Source: an uncultured Acetatifactor sp.
Lineage (GTDB): Bacteria > Bacillota > Clostridia > Lachnospirales > Lachnospiraceae
Length of the DNA: 64,000 nt
Reading direction: 5' to 3'
Assembly (NCBI GenBank): GCA_910584375.1
Contig: CAJUAH010000010.1
Coordinates: 1 to 64,000 of the forward strand
In this document: positions 18,476 through 26,291 of the stretch, piece by piece
How positions within the stretch are numbered: the stretch's first letter is position 1
Layout of the letters: every line of letters starts with the position of its first letter
The notes under the pieces: model-generated
The model's input: the letters and a program-made list of their open reading frames with translations, nothing else
What the model was told of the DNA's origin: nothing
Databases searched by the model: none
Translations under genes and position numbers: made by a program

Positions 18476-19261
18476 TTATACGATATGTTTCTCCTTGAAC
18501 TTGCCGACGATATAAGCGACCGCATCCTCGGGGGACTCGGGAACCACTTTCTCGCCTGCGCCCTTGCGGACTTTGTCGGAAGCTTTCGCGATCTTGGTGG
18601 GAGATCCTTTCAGACCCAGATTGCTGTCGTCCACATCCTTGAGGTTTGCCCTTCCCCAGGTGGTAATCTCCGCGGCGCACGCGTCAAAGATACCGCCGGG
18701 AGTCATGTAGCGGGGATCGTTTAACTCGGACAGAGCCGTGATCAGGCAGGGCATCTTCGCCTCCAGCACATGGTATCTGTCGTCATACTGGCGCTGTACG
18801 ATCACCTTGTCTCCGTCGATCTTGATATCCTGCGCATAGGAGATCACAGGAATCTGCAGATGCTCCGCAATCTGCGGACCAACCTGCGCAGTGTCGCCGT
18901 CGATGGCCTGACGGCCTGTGATGATCAGGTCATATTCCAAATTGCGGATCGCGCCCGCGATCGTGGTGGAGGTAGCCCATGTGTCCGCGCCGCCCAGCAC
19001 GCGATCTGTCACCAGGATCCCCTTGTCCGCACCCATGGCGATGGCCTCGCGCAGCACGTCAGCCGCCTTGGGAAGGCCCATGGTCAATACCGTTACCTCT
19101 GCGTCGTACTGATCTTTCAGGCGCAGCGCGGCCTCCAGTCCGGCCTTATCATCAGGATTCATAATAGCCAGCATGGCGCCTCTATCCAGTGTTCCGTCCG
19201 GATTGAACTTAACGCCGCCCTTGGTATCCGGAACCTGTTTAATACAAACGATAACTTTCAT
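18476..19261 (-). CDS. etfB: Electron transfer flavoprotein subunit beta
   Basis: 261 residues. MKVIVCIKQVPDTKGGVKFN is the classic EtfB N-terminus; GADTWATSTTIAGAIRNLEYDLIITGRQAIDGDTAQVGPQIAEHL holds the nucleotide/FAD-binding loop, here spanning about residues 90-135. It forms the heterodimer with EtfA and carries the flavin that takes electrons from NADH in the bifurcating type. AAGGAG precedes the start. It lies between bcd and etfA in the butyrate operon. Confidence 0.95.
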   Translation of the reverse strand: MKVIVCIKQVPDTKGGVKFNPDGTLDRGAMLAIMNPDDKAGLEAALRLKDQYDAEVTVLTMGLPKAADVLREAIAMGADKGILVTDRVLGGADTWATSTTIAGAIRNLEYDLIITGRQAIDGDTAQVGPQIAEHLQIPVISYAQDIKIDGDKVIVQRQYDDRYHVLEAKMPCLITALSELNDPRYMTPGGIFDACAAEITTWGRANLKDVDDSNLGLKGSPTKIAKASDKVRKGAGEKVVPESPEDAVAYIVGKFKEKHIV

Positions 19262-19342
19262 TGTATTTTCACTCCTTATTTTTTATATTTTTACGTTTAT
19301 CCGCTTTTACTGTTGATTGAGAGTTCCTTTTCGGTTCCGCGC

Positions 19343-20509
19343 TTACTTCAGCAGATTGGAAGAGATGACCATTCTCTGCACTTCGCTGGTTCCCTCATAG
19401 ATCTCGGTGATCTTGGCGTCGCGCATCATACGCTCCACATCGTACTCGCGGATATAGCCGTAACCGCCGTGCAGCTGAACCGCCTTGGTGGTCACTTCCA
19501 TAGCGACCTCCGCGGCATACAGCTTGGCCATAGCCGCTTCCACGGAATAGGAGGTCTTGGGGTTGGTCCTGTACTCGTCTTTCTTGCGGGCAGCCTTATA
19601 TACCAGCATCTTGGCAGCCTCTACCTTGGTAGCCATGTCGGCCAGCTGGAACTGGGTGTTCTGGAACTGTCCGATGGTACGGCCGAACTGCTTTCTCTCC
19701 TTCACATAGGCGATGGTGGTCTCCAGCGCGCCCTCGGCAAGACCCAGAGCCTGCGCGGCGATACCGATACGGCCGCCGTCCAGGGTGTGCATGGCGATGT
19801 TAAAGCCCTTGCCCTGCTGACCCAGAAGATTGTCCTTGGGAATACGGCAATCCGTGAAAATCAGCTCATAGGTGGAGGATCCGCGGATACCCATTTTCTT
19901 CTCCTTGGTACCGAAAGTAAAGCCGGGGGTTCCTTTCTCTACGATAAACGCAGAAATCTCCTTGAGGAATTTTCCTCTCTTTTCGATCTTACCGGTAACG
20001 GCGATCACGATATAGACGTCCGCCTCTTTACCGTTGGTGATAAAGCACTTGGAGCCGTTGAGCACCCACTCGTCGCCGTCCAGCACGGCTTTGGTCTGCT
20101 GGCCCTGGGCGTCGGTGCCCGCGCCGGGCTCGGTCAGGCCGAACGCGCCGATCTTACGACCGCTTGCCAGATCGGGCAGATATTTCTGTTTCTGCTCGTC
20201 CGTGCCGTAGGTCAGAATCGGATCAATGCAAAGAGATGTATGCGCGGACACGATAACGCCTGTGGTGCCGCATACCTTGGAAAGTTCCTCCACGCACATG
20301 GCATAGGTCAGGATATCGCAGCCCTGTCCGCCGTACTCCTTGGGAACGGGGATACCCATGAAACCGTATTTTGCCATCTTCTCCACGGTCTCTCTGGGAA
20401 AACGCTCTTCCTCGTCCACTTCCTGCGCAAGAGGCTTTACTTCGTTCTCGGCGAAATCCTTGAACAGTTGTCTCGCCATCTCATGTTCTTTGGATAATGT
20501 AAAATCCAT
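19343..20509 (-). CDS. bcd: Butyryl-CoA dehydrogenase (acyl-CoA dehydrogenase)
   Basis: 388 residues, full family length. Motifs: GAFGLTEPGAGTDAQGQQT (flavin/substrate loop), CFITNGKEADVYIV, and the catalytic base region LHGGYGYIREYDVERMMRDAKI, in which the Glu of the late YEGTSEVQRM segment is the usual active-site base of short-chain dehydrogenases. In this operon it reduces crotonyl-CoA to butyryl-CoA with EtfAB as partner. It starts after a spacer of about 90 bases that contains a GC-rich hairpin, and has AGGAATAAATC upstream of its ATG. Confidence 0.95.
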   Translation of the reverse strand: MDFTLSKEHEMARQLFKDFAENEVKPLAQEVDEEERFPRETVEKMAKYGFMGIPVPKEYGGQGCDILTYAMCVEELSKVCGTTGVIVSAHTSLCIDPILTYGTDEQKQKYLPDLASGRKIGAFGLTEPGAGTDAQGQQTKAVLDGDEWVLNGSKCFITNGKEADVYIVIAVTGKIEKRGKFLKEISAFIVEKGTPGFTFGTKEKKMGIRGSSTYELIFTDCRIPKDNLLGQQGKGFNIAMHTLDGGRIGIAAQALGLAEGALETTIAYVKERKQFGRTIGQFQNTQFQLADMATKVEAAKMLVYKAARKKDEYRTNPKTSYSVEAAMAKLYAAEVAMEVTTKAVQLHGGYGYIREYDVERMMRDAKITEIYEGTSEVQRMVISSNLLK

Positions 20510-20546
20510 GATTTATTCCTCCACTTTCATCTAAATTTGGACGCCC

Positions 20547-20578
20547 GGCGGTTTCCAGGCAAAAGCCCGGGAGCCGCC
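20547..20578 (-). promoter_or_regulatory. GC-rich intercistronic hairpin between hbd and bcd
   Basis: GGCGG (20547-20551) with CCGCC (20574-20578), extended through imperfect inner pairing to GGC-AAAA-GCC in the centre. There is no U-run on the minus strand, so it is more likely an RNA processing or stability element than a terminator. Confidence 0.5.
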
Positions 20579-20595
20579 GCGCCTTCATGATACCA

Positions 20596-21435
20596 TTATT
20601 TCGCGTAGTTGTAGAACCCTTCTCCGGTCTTCTTGCCCAGCTTGCCAGCGCGCACCATCTTTCTCAGAAGAGGAGCGGGCGCGTACTTGGAATCGCCGGT
20701 CTCCGCATAGATGACCTCCATGATCGCCAGCACGATATCCAGGCCGATATAGTCGCCCAGAGCCAGAGGCCCCATGGGATGGTTCGCGCCCAGCTGCATG
20801 GCCACGTCGATATCCGCCACGGAGGCTACGCCTGCGGCATACACGTTAATCGCCTCGTTGATCATGGGGATCAGGATCCTGTTGACCACAAATCCGGCGG
20901 CCTCGTTTACCTCGACGGGGGTCTTGCCGATCTCGGTGGCGATACCCTTGATCTTCTCCACCAGGTCTGCGGGGGTGTTGGCGCCCGCGATCACTTCCAC
21001 CAGTTTCATCCTGTCGGCGGGATTGAAGAAATGCATACCGATCAGAGGACGATCCAGTCCGTTGCCCATCTCCGTGATGGACAGGGAAGAGGTGTTGGAG
21101 GCGAAGATACAATCCTTTTTCACGATCTGCTGCAGCTCGGCAAAGGTCTGTTTTTTGATCGCCATGCTCTCGGGGCATACCTCGATGACAAGGTCGCAGT
21201 CAGTACAGATATCCTTTAAACCTGTGACGATCTTGCCCATGATCTCCTCGCCTTTTTCGGCGCTGATCTTCTCCTTGCCCACCAGGAAATTGATGTTTTT
21301 CTGAATCTTGGCCTTGCCGCCGTCGGCAAACTCCTGCTTGATATCGCACAGGCATACCTCGTAACCGTCAGTCATCGCAAAAGCCTGCGCGATCCCGGCA
21401 CCCATGGTGCCCGCGCCAATAATACCTACTTTCAT
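20596..21435 (-). CDS. hbd: 3-hydroxybutyryl-CoA dehydrogenase
   Basis: 279 residues. The NAD(H)-binding motif GIIGAGTMGAGIAQAFA is at residues 4-20; IFASNTSSLSITEMG and the catalytic His region IGMHFFNPADRMKLVEVI are intact, and the C-terminal helical domain has GFVVNRILIPMINEA. It reduces acetoacetyl-CoA to 3-hydroxybutyryl-CoA in the butyrate pathway. AGGAGGAATTAAAC gives a strong start. The spacer before it (99 bases) follows a small membrane protein gene rather than crt directly. Confidence 0.96.
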   Translation of the reverse strand: MKVGIIGAGTMGAGIAQAFAMTDGYEVCLCDIKQEFADGGKAKIQKNINFLVGKEKISAEKGEEIMGKIVTGLKDICTDCDLVIEVCPESMAIKKQTFAELQQIVKKDCIFASNTSSLSITEMGNGLDRPLIGMHFFNPADRMKLVEVIAGANTPADLVEKIKGIATEIGKTPVEVNEAAGFVVNRILIPMINEAINVYAAGVASVADIDVAMQLGANHPMGPLALGDYIGLDIVLAIMEVIYAETGDSKYAPAPLLRKMVRAGKLGKKTGEGFYNYAK

Positions 21436-21534
21436 GTTTAATTCCTCCTTGTTTTATGTTTTACTGTGGAAGTTCAGACTTCCATAGTTTTGATGGCCGT
21501 TGGGCAGTTCTCTTCTCAGAGTATAATCAGAGAG

Positions 21535-21852
21535 TCATGTGGACGGCCAGAACAGGATCAGGACACCCAAAATGACAAGAAACAGCCCTTCCACGCCTCC
21601 CGCTATGCAGATACCCCCGCGCATATAAATCAGGGCTCCTGCCACGATCACACAGACGCCGCAGATATGGTGGCTGTGATACCGCATGAACTCTCGGGCA
21701 AAGAACCATGCCGCGCCCATCAGGCAGCAGACGATACCGCCTGCCAGCAATTCCGTATCCCATGTGTCATAGCGGTTGACAAACGGACAGATGATCAGGG
21801 CTACCCCTGCCACGATCCAGCTGATTCCCGGCGGGATCTGCTTTCTGTCCAT
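21535..21852 (-). CDS. Small four-helix membrane protein within the butyrate operon
   Basis: 105 residues from ATG 21852 (GGGAG 7 bases upstream); an in-frame start 27 bases earlier overlaps the end of crt. Four hydrophobic segments cover most of the protein: ISWIVAGVALIICPFV, LLAGGIVCCLMGAAWFFA, HICGVCVIVAGALIYM and GLFLVILGVLILFW. Short loops carry His and Arg residues (REFMRYHSHH). I do not recognise a family. It starts 26 bases after crt and ends 99 bases before hbd, so it is almost certainly transcribed with the butyrate genes. A role in the pathway is not implied by sequence; it may be a recent insertion in the operon. Confidence 0.7.
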   Translation of the reverse strand: MDRKQIPPGISWIVAGVALIICPFVNRYDTWDTELLAGGIVCCLMGAAWFFAREFMRYHSHHICGVCVIVAGALIYMRGGICIAGGVEGLFLVILGVLILFWPST

Positions 21853-21878
21853 GCCGTTCTCCCTGCCTGGCCGCCGCA

Positions 21879-22703
21879 TTAGCAGTTCTTAAAGGGCTCC
21901 TTGACCTTCTCCTTATTCTTGTCCAGGAAGAAAGCCATGCCGTACTTCTGATCTTCGGTCTCAAAGCAGTCTCCAAACAGCTTTTCCTCGATGGCCACAG
22001 CGGCGTCCATGTCCGCGTCCAGGCCCTCGTTGATGGCTTTCTTGCAGTTTCTCACGGCGATGGGAGCGTTCTTGGCTATACCGGAGGCCATCTTCTCAGC
22101 CGCCGCCAGCAGCACTTCCTGGGCAGTCTTTACCACATTGCCCTCCGCGTCCACCTCGGCGGAGTACACTTCGTTCACCAGACCGATCCGGTAAGCCTCG
22201 GGAGCCTTGATGTTGCGAGCCGTATAAATCATCTGTTTCGCCATGCCCGCGCCCACCAGACGGGCCAGTCTCTGGGTGCCGCCAAATCCGGGTGTGATGC
22301 CCAGGCCCACCTCGGGCTGTCCGAATACCGCATTGTCGGAACAGATGCGGATATCGCAGCTCATGGAGATCTCACAGCCGCCGCCCAGCGCGAATCCGTT
22401 GATGGCAGCGATCACAGGAATCGGGAATGTCTCCAGCTTGCGGAACACATCGTTACCCTTTTTGCCGAAAGCCTCGCCCTCGGCCTTGGTCAGCGTGCTC
22501 ATCTCCCCGATGTCCGCGCCCGCCACAAAGGACTTCTGGCCCGCTCCGGTGAGGATCAGGCATCTCACCTCGTCCAGGTTCACTGCGTCCAGGGCCGCAT
22601 CCAGTTCCTCCAGCACCTGGCTGTTCAGAGCGTTCAGCGCCTTCTCTCTGTTGATCGTAAGGATCGCGTACTGCCCCTTCTGCTCATAAAGAATATAGTC
22701 CAT
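21879..22703 (-). CDS. crt: Crotonase (short-chain enoyl-CoA hydratase)
   Basis: 274 residues from ATG 22703, chosen because GAGGTAAAT lies just upstream; an earlier in-frame start has no such site. Crotonase-fold motifs: the oxyanion loops GAGQKSFVAGADIGEM and INGFALGGGCEISMSCDIRI, and the catalytic Glu region FGQPEVGLGITPGFGGTQRL with both glutamates preserved in the usual places. It dehydrates 3-hydroxybutyryl-CoA to crotonyl-CoA. It is second in the operon after thl. Confidence 0.95.
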   Translation of the reverse strand: MDYILYEQKGQYAILTINREKALNALNSQVLEELDAALDAVNLDEVRCLILTGAGQKSFVAGADIGEMSTLTKAEGEAFGKKGNDVFRKLETFPIPVIAAINGFALGGGCEISMSCDIRICSDNAVFGQPEVGLGITPGFGGTQRLARLVGAGMAKQMIYTARNIKAPEAYRIGLVNEVYSAEVDAEGNVVKTAQEVLLAAAEKMASGIAKNAPIAVRNCKKAINEGLDADMDAAVAIEEKLFGDCFETEDQKYGMAFFLDKNKEKVKEPFKNC

Positions 22704-22802
22704 ATTTACCTCATTTCCGCACGGCTGGAGCATGGCATGAACCAGACTCCGCTATGCATGTATTGTGTTCGATATACAGCCAAATCAGCATACCGCCAAA
22801 CG

Positions 22803-22832
22803 GCCCGGGGAACGCATGCGGCCTCCCCGGGC
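22803..22832 (-). promoter_or_regulatory. Intercistronic hairpin between thl and crt
   Basis: GCCCGGGGA (22803-22811) pairs perfectly over 9 bases with TCCCCGGGC (22824-22832). It lies 10 bases after the thl stop and is followed on the minus strand by CGTTTGG, too poor in T for an efficient terminator. It may partly attenuate or protect the thl message. Confidence 0.6.
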
Positions 22833-22841
22833 GTATCTTTC

Positions 22842-24026
22842 TTAATCTTCGATCTTTACGATCGTGGAACAGCCCATACCGCCGCCGATACACAGCGTCG
22901 CGAGACCTGTCTTGGCTCCTCTGGCCTGCATTCCATACAGCAGGGTCACCAGGATACGACATCCGGAAGCGCCAACAGGATGTCCCAGAGCGATAGCTCC
23001 ACCGTTGGGATTGAGCTGTTTGTCCACATCGATTCCCAGATCCCTGCCCACCGCTACAGACTGGGCGGCAAAGGCCTCGTTGGCCTCGATGATATCAAAG
23101 TCCTCGATCTTCATGCCGGTCTTGGCCAGCACCTTCTTGGTGGCAGCCACAGGGCCGATACCCATTACCTCAGGACGTACACCTGCCAGAGCGCCCGCCA
23201 CAAAAGTAGCCATAGGTTTCACGCCCAGCTCTTTAGCCTTCTCCTCGCTCATCACCACGATGGCGGCAGCGCCGTCATTGATGCCGGAGGCATTGCCTGC
23301 GGTAACAAAGCCGTCGGGATTGATGGGGCGAAGCTTTGCAAGGCCTTCCATGGTGGAACCGGCACGGGGGCCCTCATCCACCTTAAACTCGATTGTTTCC
23401 TTTTTCTTCTTGACCATGACGGGCACGATCTCAGCGTCAAAGGCGCCGGACTTCTGCGCCGCCTCGGCCTTCTGCTGGCTCTTAAGCGCGAACTCGTCCA
23501 GCTCCTCGCGGGTCAGTCCCCACTCGCGGCAGATATTGTCGGCAGTCATGATCATGTGATAGTCGTTGAACGCATCCCACAGGGCGTCCTTAATCATGGT
23601 ATCCACCAGAGTGCCGTTGTTCATTCTGTATCCGTAACGAGCCTGAGGAATGGCATAGGGAGCCATGGACATATTCTCCATACCGCCCGCCACTACGATA
23701 TCCGCGTCGCCGGCCATGATCATCTGCGCGGCCTGGTTCACGCAGTTCAGTCCGGAACCGCACACCACGTTCATGGTCACCGCAGGCACCTCGATGGGCA
23801 GACCTGCTTTGATAGATGCCTGACGGGCCACGTTCTGTCCCAGTCCGGCCTGAATCACACAACCCATGTACACCTGATCCACCTGATCGGGAGCCACACC
23901 GGCTCTGTTTAAAGCCTCCTTGATAACGATTGCGCCCAGCTCTGCCGCAGGGGTAGTGCTCAGGGTTCCGCCCATGGTACCGATGGCGGTACGGCAAGCG
24001 CCTGCTAATACTACTTTCTTTGCCAT
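22842..24026 (-). CDS. thl: Acetyl-CoA C-acetyltransferase (thiolase)
   Basis: 394 residues from ATG 24026 with GGAGGAG 7 bases upstream. The nucleophilic Cys89 is in NVVCGSGLNCVNQA; the C-terminal active-site motifs GHPVGASGCRI and LCIGGGMG are intact. This is a biosynthetic thiolase that condenses two acetyl-CoA to acetoacetyl-CoA, the first step to butyrate. It is the first gene of the operon and follows a well-formed promoter and a 5' leader hairpin. Confidence 0.95.
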   Translation of the reverse strand: MAKKVVLAGACRTAIGTMGGTLSTTPAAELGAIVIKEALNRAGVAPDQVDQVYMGCVIQAGLGQNVARQASIKAGLPIEVPAVTMNVVCGSGLNCVNQAAQMIMAGDADIVVAGGMENMSMAPYAIPQARYGYRMNNGTLVDTMIKDALWDAFNDYHMIMTADNICREWGLTREELDEFALKSQQKAEAAQKSGAFDAEIVPVMVKKKKETIEFKVDEGPRAGSTMEGLAKLRPINPDGFVTAGNASGINDGAAAIVVMSEEKAKELGVKPMATFVAGALAGVRPEVMGIGPVAATKKVLAKTGMKIEDFDIIEANEAFAAQSVAVGRDLGIDVDKQLNPNGGAIALGHPVGASGCRILVTLLYGMQARGAKTGLATLCIGGGMGCSTIVKIED

Positions 24027-24071
24027 TTTTTTCTCCTCCAACTTGTTTTTTTGCACTGTTTTTGCTGTAGC

Positions 24072-24101
24072 GGCAATGATTGTTATTTTTTTATCATTGC
24101 C
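24072..24101 (-). promoter_or_regulatory. 5' leader hairpin of the butyrate operon
   Basis: GGCAATGAT (24072-24080) and ATCATTGCC (24093-24101) form a perfect 9-base stem with a 12-base A/T loop. It begins within a few bases of the predicted transcription start, the position of known 5' mRNA-stabilising hairpins. Confidence 0.6.
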
Positions 24102-24110
24102 ATTACATCT

Positions 24111-24156
24111 AGTTTAGCATACCCATTACCGTTTTGCAACGGCTTTCTTGCAAAAC
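24111..24156 (-). promoter_or_regulatory. Butyrate operon promoter with overlapping operator-like inverted repeat
   Basis: Minus strand: -35 TTGCAA (24134-24139), 17 bases, extended -10 TGC-TAAACT (24111-24116). A perfect inverted repeat, GTTTTGCAA (24131-24139) and TTGCAAAAC (24148-24156) with an 8-base spacer, covers the -35 box, the usual place for a repressor site. Confidence 0.65.
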
Positions 24157-24190
24157 CGTTTGAGATGTGGGGAATCGTTGTTTATAGGGG

Positions 24191-24250
24191 GGCATGTGTT
24201 CCCTTTTATGAGGTTTTGGCATGTGTTCCCTTTCATGGGGGTCTGGCATG
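24191..24250. repeat. 27-bp direct repeat, 2.2 copies
   Basis: GGCATGTGTTCCCTTT begins copies at 24191 and 24218, and a third partial copy starts at 24245. The unit is 27 bases with about five differences between copies. It lies in the noncoding stretch between the thl promoter and the next plus-strand promoter. Confidence 0.7.
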
Positions 24251-24333
24251 ATCCGCCTGGAGCTGTTTGTCAGCTATTGTGAAAAAAATCGCGGGGATAC
24301 TGTCGGCGAGGCGCGTGAACTTCTATTCTTTCG

Positions 24334-24362
24334 TTGCATATCTGTCCGACCTATGATAGAAT
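24334..24362 (+). promoter_or_regulatory. Candidate promoter for the small protein and rarA
   Basis: TTGCAT (24334-24339), 17 bases, TAGAAT (24357-24362), about 150 bases before the start codon at 24514. I see no other ORF with a ribosome binding site between it and that gene. Confidence 0.5.
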
Positions 24363-24513
24363 GGTTTGCACAGAACATATTTTCGATTCGGGTGTATCTT
24401 GCTGGATGCTGAAATACGATATCTGAACACTTATTCTTATGGGGGAGCGGGAATTATTTGGCTGCACCAAAACTTTTTTGCATAAAAGATTCCGACAATC
24501 GGAGGGGAAATAT

Positions 24514-24909
24514 ATGCTATACCACGGGACATCAATAGGCGGATTATGTACCATTAAAGCTAATTCAATATCTCATGTTTTTGGAAAGACAGTTGCTTAT
24601 TTTACCGAAGACAGATGTTATGCGCTGATCTGTTGCAGGGACAGGAGTGAAAACTTTGTCACCGTGGGGCTTAATAAGGATGGGAAACAGCATTTTTACG
24701 AAAGATTTCCAGATCAGCTAAAAATACTTTACGGCGGCAAGCAAGGGTATATTTATTTGACAGAATCTGCGGCGGGTTTGAAGAAAAGCAAAGGGCATAC
24801 CTGGGAGAGTGAAGTAGATGTGCCTGTTAGCCGGTGTGAAGTGGTTGATGACGTTTATTCCGAAGTTGAAAGGGTGGAAATTTTCTATGAATCAGATTTC
24901 TCTATTTGA
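24514..24909 (+). CDS. Small protein of unknown function with ART-like N-terminus
   Basis: 131 residues from ATG 24514 with GGAGGGG 6 bases upstream. It begins MLYHGTSIGGLCTIKANS, a pattern seen at the start of several ADP-ribosyltransferase-like folds (HGTS preceding a small strand), and contains VAYFTEDRCYALICCRD and KQGYIYLTES. No full ART catalytic set can be assigned, so the fold is only a suggestion. Similar-looking short proteins of this style occur in Firmicutes without known function. Its 3' end overlaps the start of rarA by 23 bases, so the two are probably translated from one message. Confidence 0.6.
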   Translation: MLYHGTSIGGLCTIKANSISHVFGKTVAYFTEDRCYALICCRDRSENFVTVGLNKDGKQHFYERFPDQLKILYGGKQGYIYLTESAAGLKKSKGHTWESEVDVPVSRCEVVDDVYSEVERVEIFYESDFSI

Positions 24910-26290
24910 CATGGCTCCCACAGGTATAGCGCCTGGCGGGAATGCCGGACAAGATGGCTCGTCGGGCGCTGTTCCCGCCATGGCGGGTCCTCTGGCTGAC
25001 CGGCTGCGGCCCGCCACGCTGGAAGAGTATGTGGGGCAGCAGCATCTTCTCGGACCCGGAAAGATCCTGCGCCAGCTGCTGGAGCGGGATCAGATCCCCT
25101 CCATGATTTTCTGGGGACCTCCGGGGGTGGGTAAGACCACGCTGGCCAGCATCATCGCGAACCGCACCCGCTCCGCCTTTGTAAACTTCAGCGCCGTGAC
25201 CAGCGGTATCAAAGAGATCAAGGAGATCATGAACCGGGCCCAGGAAAACAGGGCCTACGGCGTTCGTACTCTGGTGTTTGTGGACGAGATACACCGATTT
25301 AACAAAGCGCAGCAGGATGCCTTTCTGCCCTTTGTGGAGCGGGGCAGCATCACGCTGATCGGCGCTACCACGGAGAATCCTTCCTTCGAGATCAATGCCG
25401 CTCTGCTCTCCCGCTGCAAAGTGTTCGTGTTAAAGGAGCTGACCGGCGAAGATCTCACCGGACTGCTGTCCCGGGCGTTGACGGATAAGCGCAGTTTTGG
25501 CAGTTCGCAGATCCATATGGAGCCGTCGCTGCTGTCCGTTATCGCCGCCTTTGCCGACGGGGACGCGCGCACGGCGCTCAATACATTGGAAATGGCTGTT
25601 TTAAATGGGGAGATTGCCTCCGACGGTTCTGTAACCGTGACAGAAGAAACACTGGAACAGTGTCTGGGAAAAAAGACGCTGCTGTATGATAAAAAGGGCG
25701 AGGAACATTACAATCTGATTTCCGCTTTGCATAAGTCCATGCGCAACTGCGACCCGGACGCCGCCGTCTACTGGCTGGCCCGGATGCTGGAGGCGGGAGA
25801 AGATCCCCTGTTTATCGCCCGCCGGCTGATCCGCTTTGCCAGCGAGGACGTGGGGCTGGCAGATCCCCAGGCTCTGCCTCTGGCCGTGGCGGCCTATCAG
25901 GCCTGCCATTTCAACGGGATGCCGGAGTGCAATCTGAATCTGACCCAGGCAGTGGTCTATCTGTCCCTGGCTCCCCGCTCCAACGCGCTGTACCGCGCCT
26001 ATCAGACTGCCCGGACGGACGCTTTGACCCGCTTGAACCAGCCTGTGCCCCTGGTGATCCGCAACGCCCCCACGGATCTGATGGCGGAACTGCACTATGG
26101 GGAGGGCTATGTCTATGCCCATGATACCCAGGAGAAGATGGCACGCATGACCTGTCTGCCGGAAGACCTGAAAGACCGCCGCTACTATCTGCCTACCGAG
26201 GAGGGGACGGAAGGAATACAAAAAGAGCGCCTGGAAAAAAGTCGGGCGTTCCGGCTGGGAGAGGGAACGGATAGAGACAGCCGCTCTTAA
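24887..26290 (+). CDS. rarA: Replication-associated recombination protein A (RarA/MgsA AAA ATPase)
   Basis: 467 residues from ATG 24887. Walker A GPPGVGKT at 77-84, Walker B VFVDEIHRF with DEIH at 133-136, sensor 1 ATTENPSFEINAALLSRC, and a C-terminal MgsA tetramerisation domain (GEDPLFIARRLIRFASEDVGLADPQALP region). RarA acts at stalled replication forks and gaps together with SSB. The start MNQISLFDM is typical for clostridial members; the longer frame would add a poor segment lying within the upstream gene. It ends one base from the convergent asparaginase gene. Confidence 0.95.
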   Translation: MNQISLFDMAPTGIAPGGNAGQDGSSGAVPAMAGPLADRLRPATLEEYVGQQHLLGPGKILRQLLERDQIPSMIFWGPPGVGKTTLASIIANRTRSAFVNFSAVTSGIKEIKEIMNRAQENRAYGVRTLVFVDEIHRFNKAQQDAFLPFVERGSITLIGATTENPSFEINAALLSRCKVFVLKELTGEDLTGLLSRALTDKRSFGSSQIHMEPSLLSVIAAFADGDARTALNTLEMAVLNGEIASDGSVTVTEETLEQCLGKKTLLYDKKGEEHYNLISALHKSMRNCDPDAAVYWLARMLEAGEDPLFIARRLIRFASEDVGLADPQALPLAVAAYQACHFNGMPECNLNLTQAVVYLSLAPRSNALYRAYQTARTDALTRLNQPVPLVIRNAPTDLMAELHYGEGYVYAHDTQEKMARMTCLPEDLKDRRYYLPTEEGTEGIQKERLEKSRAFRLGEGTDRDSRS

Positions 26291-26291
26291 T

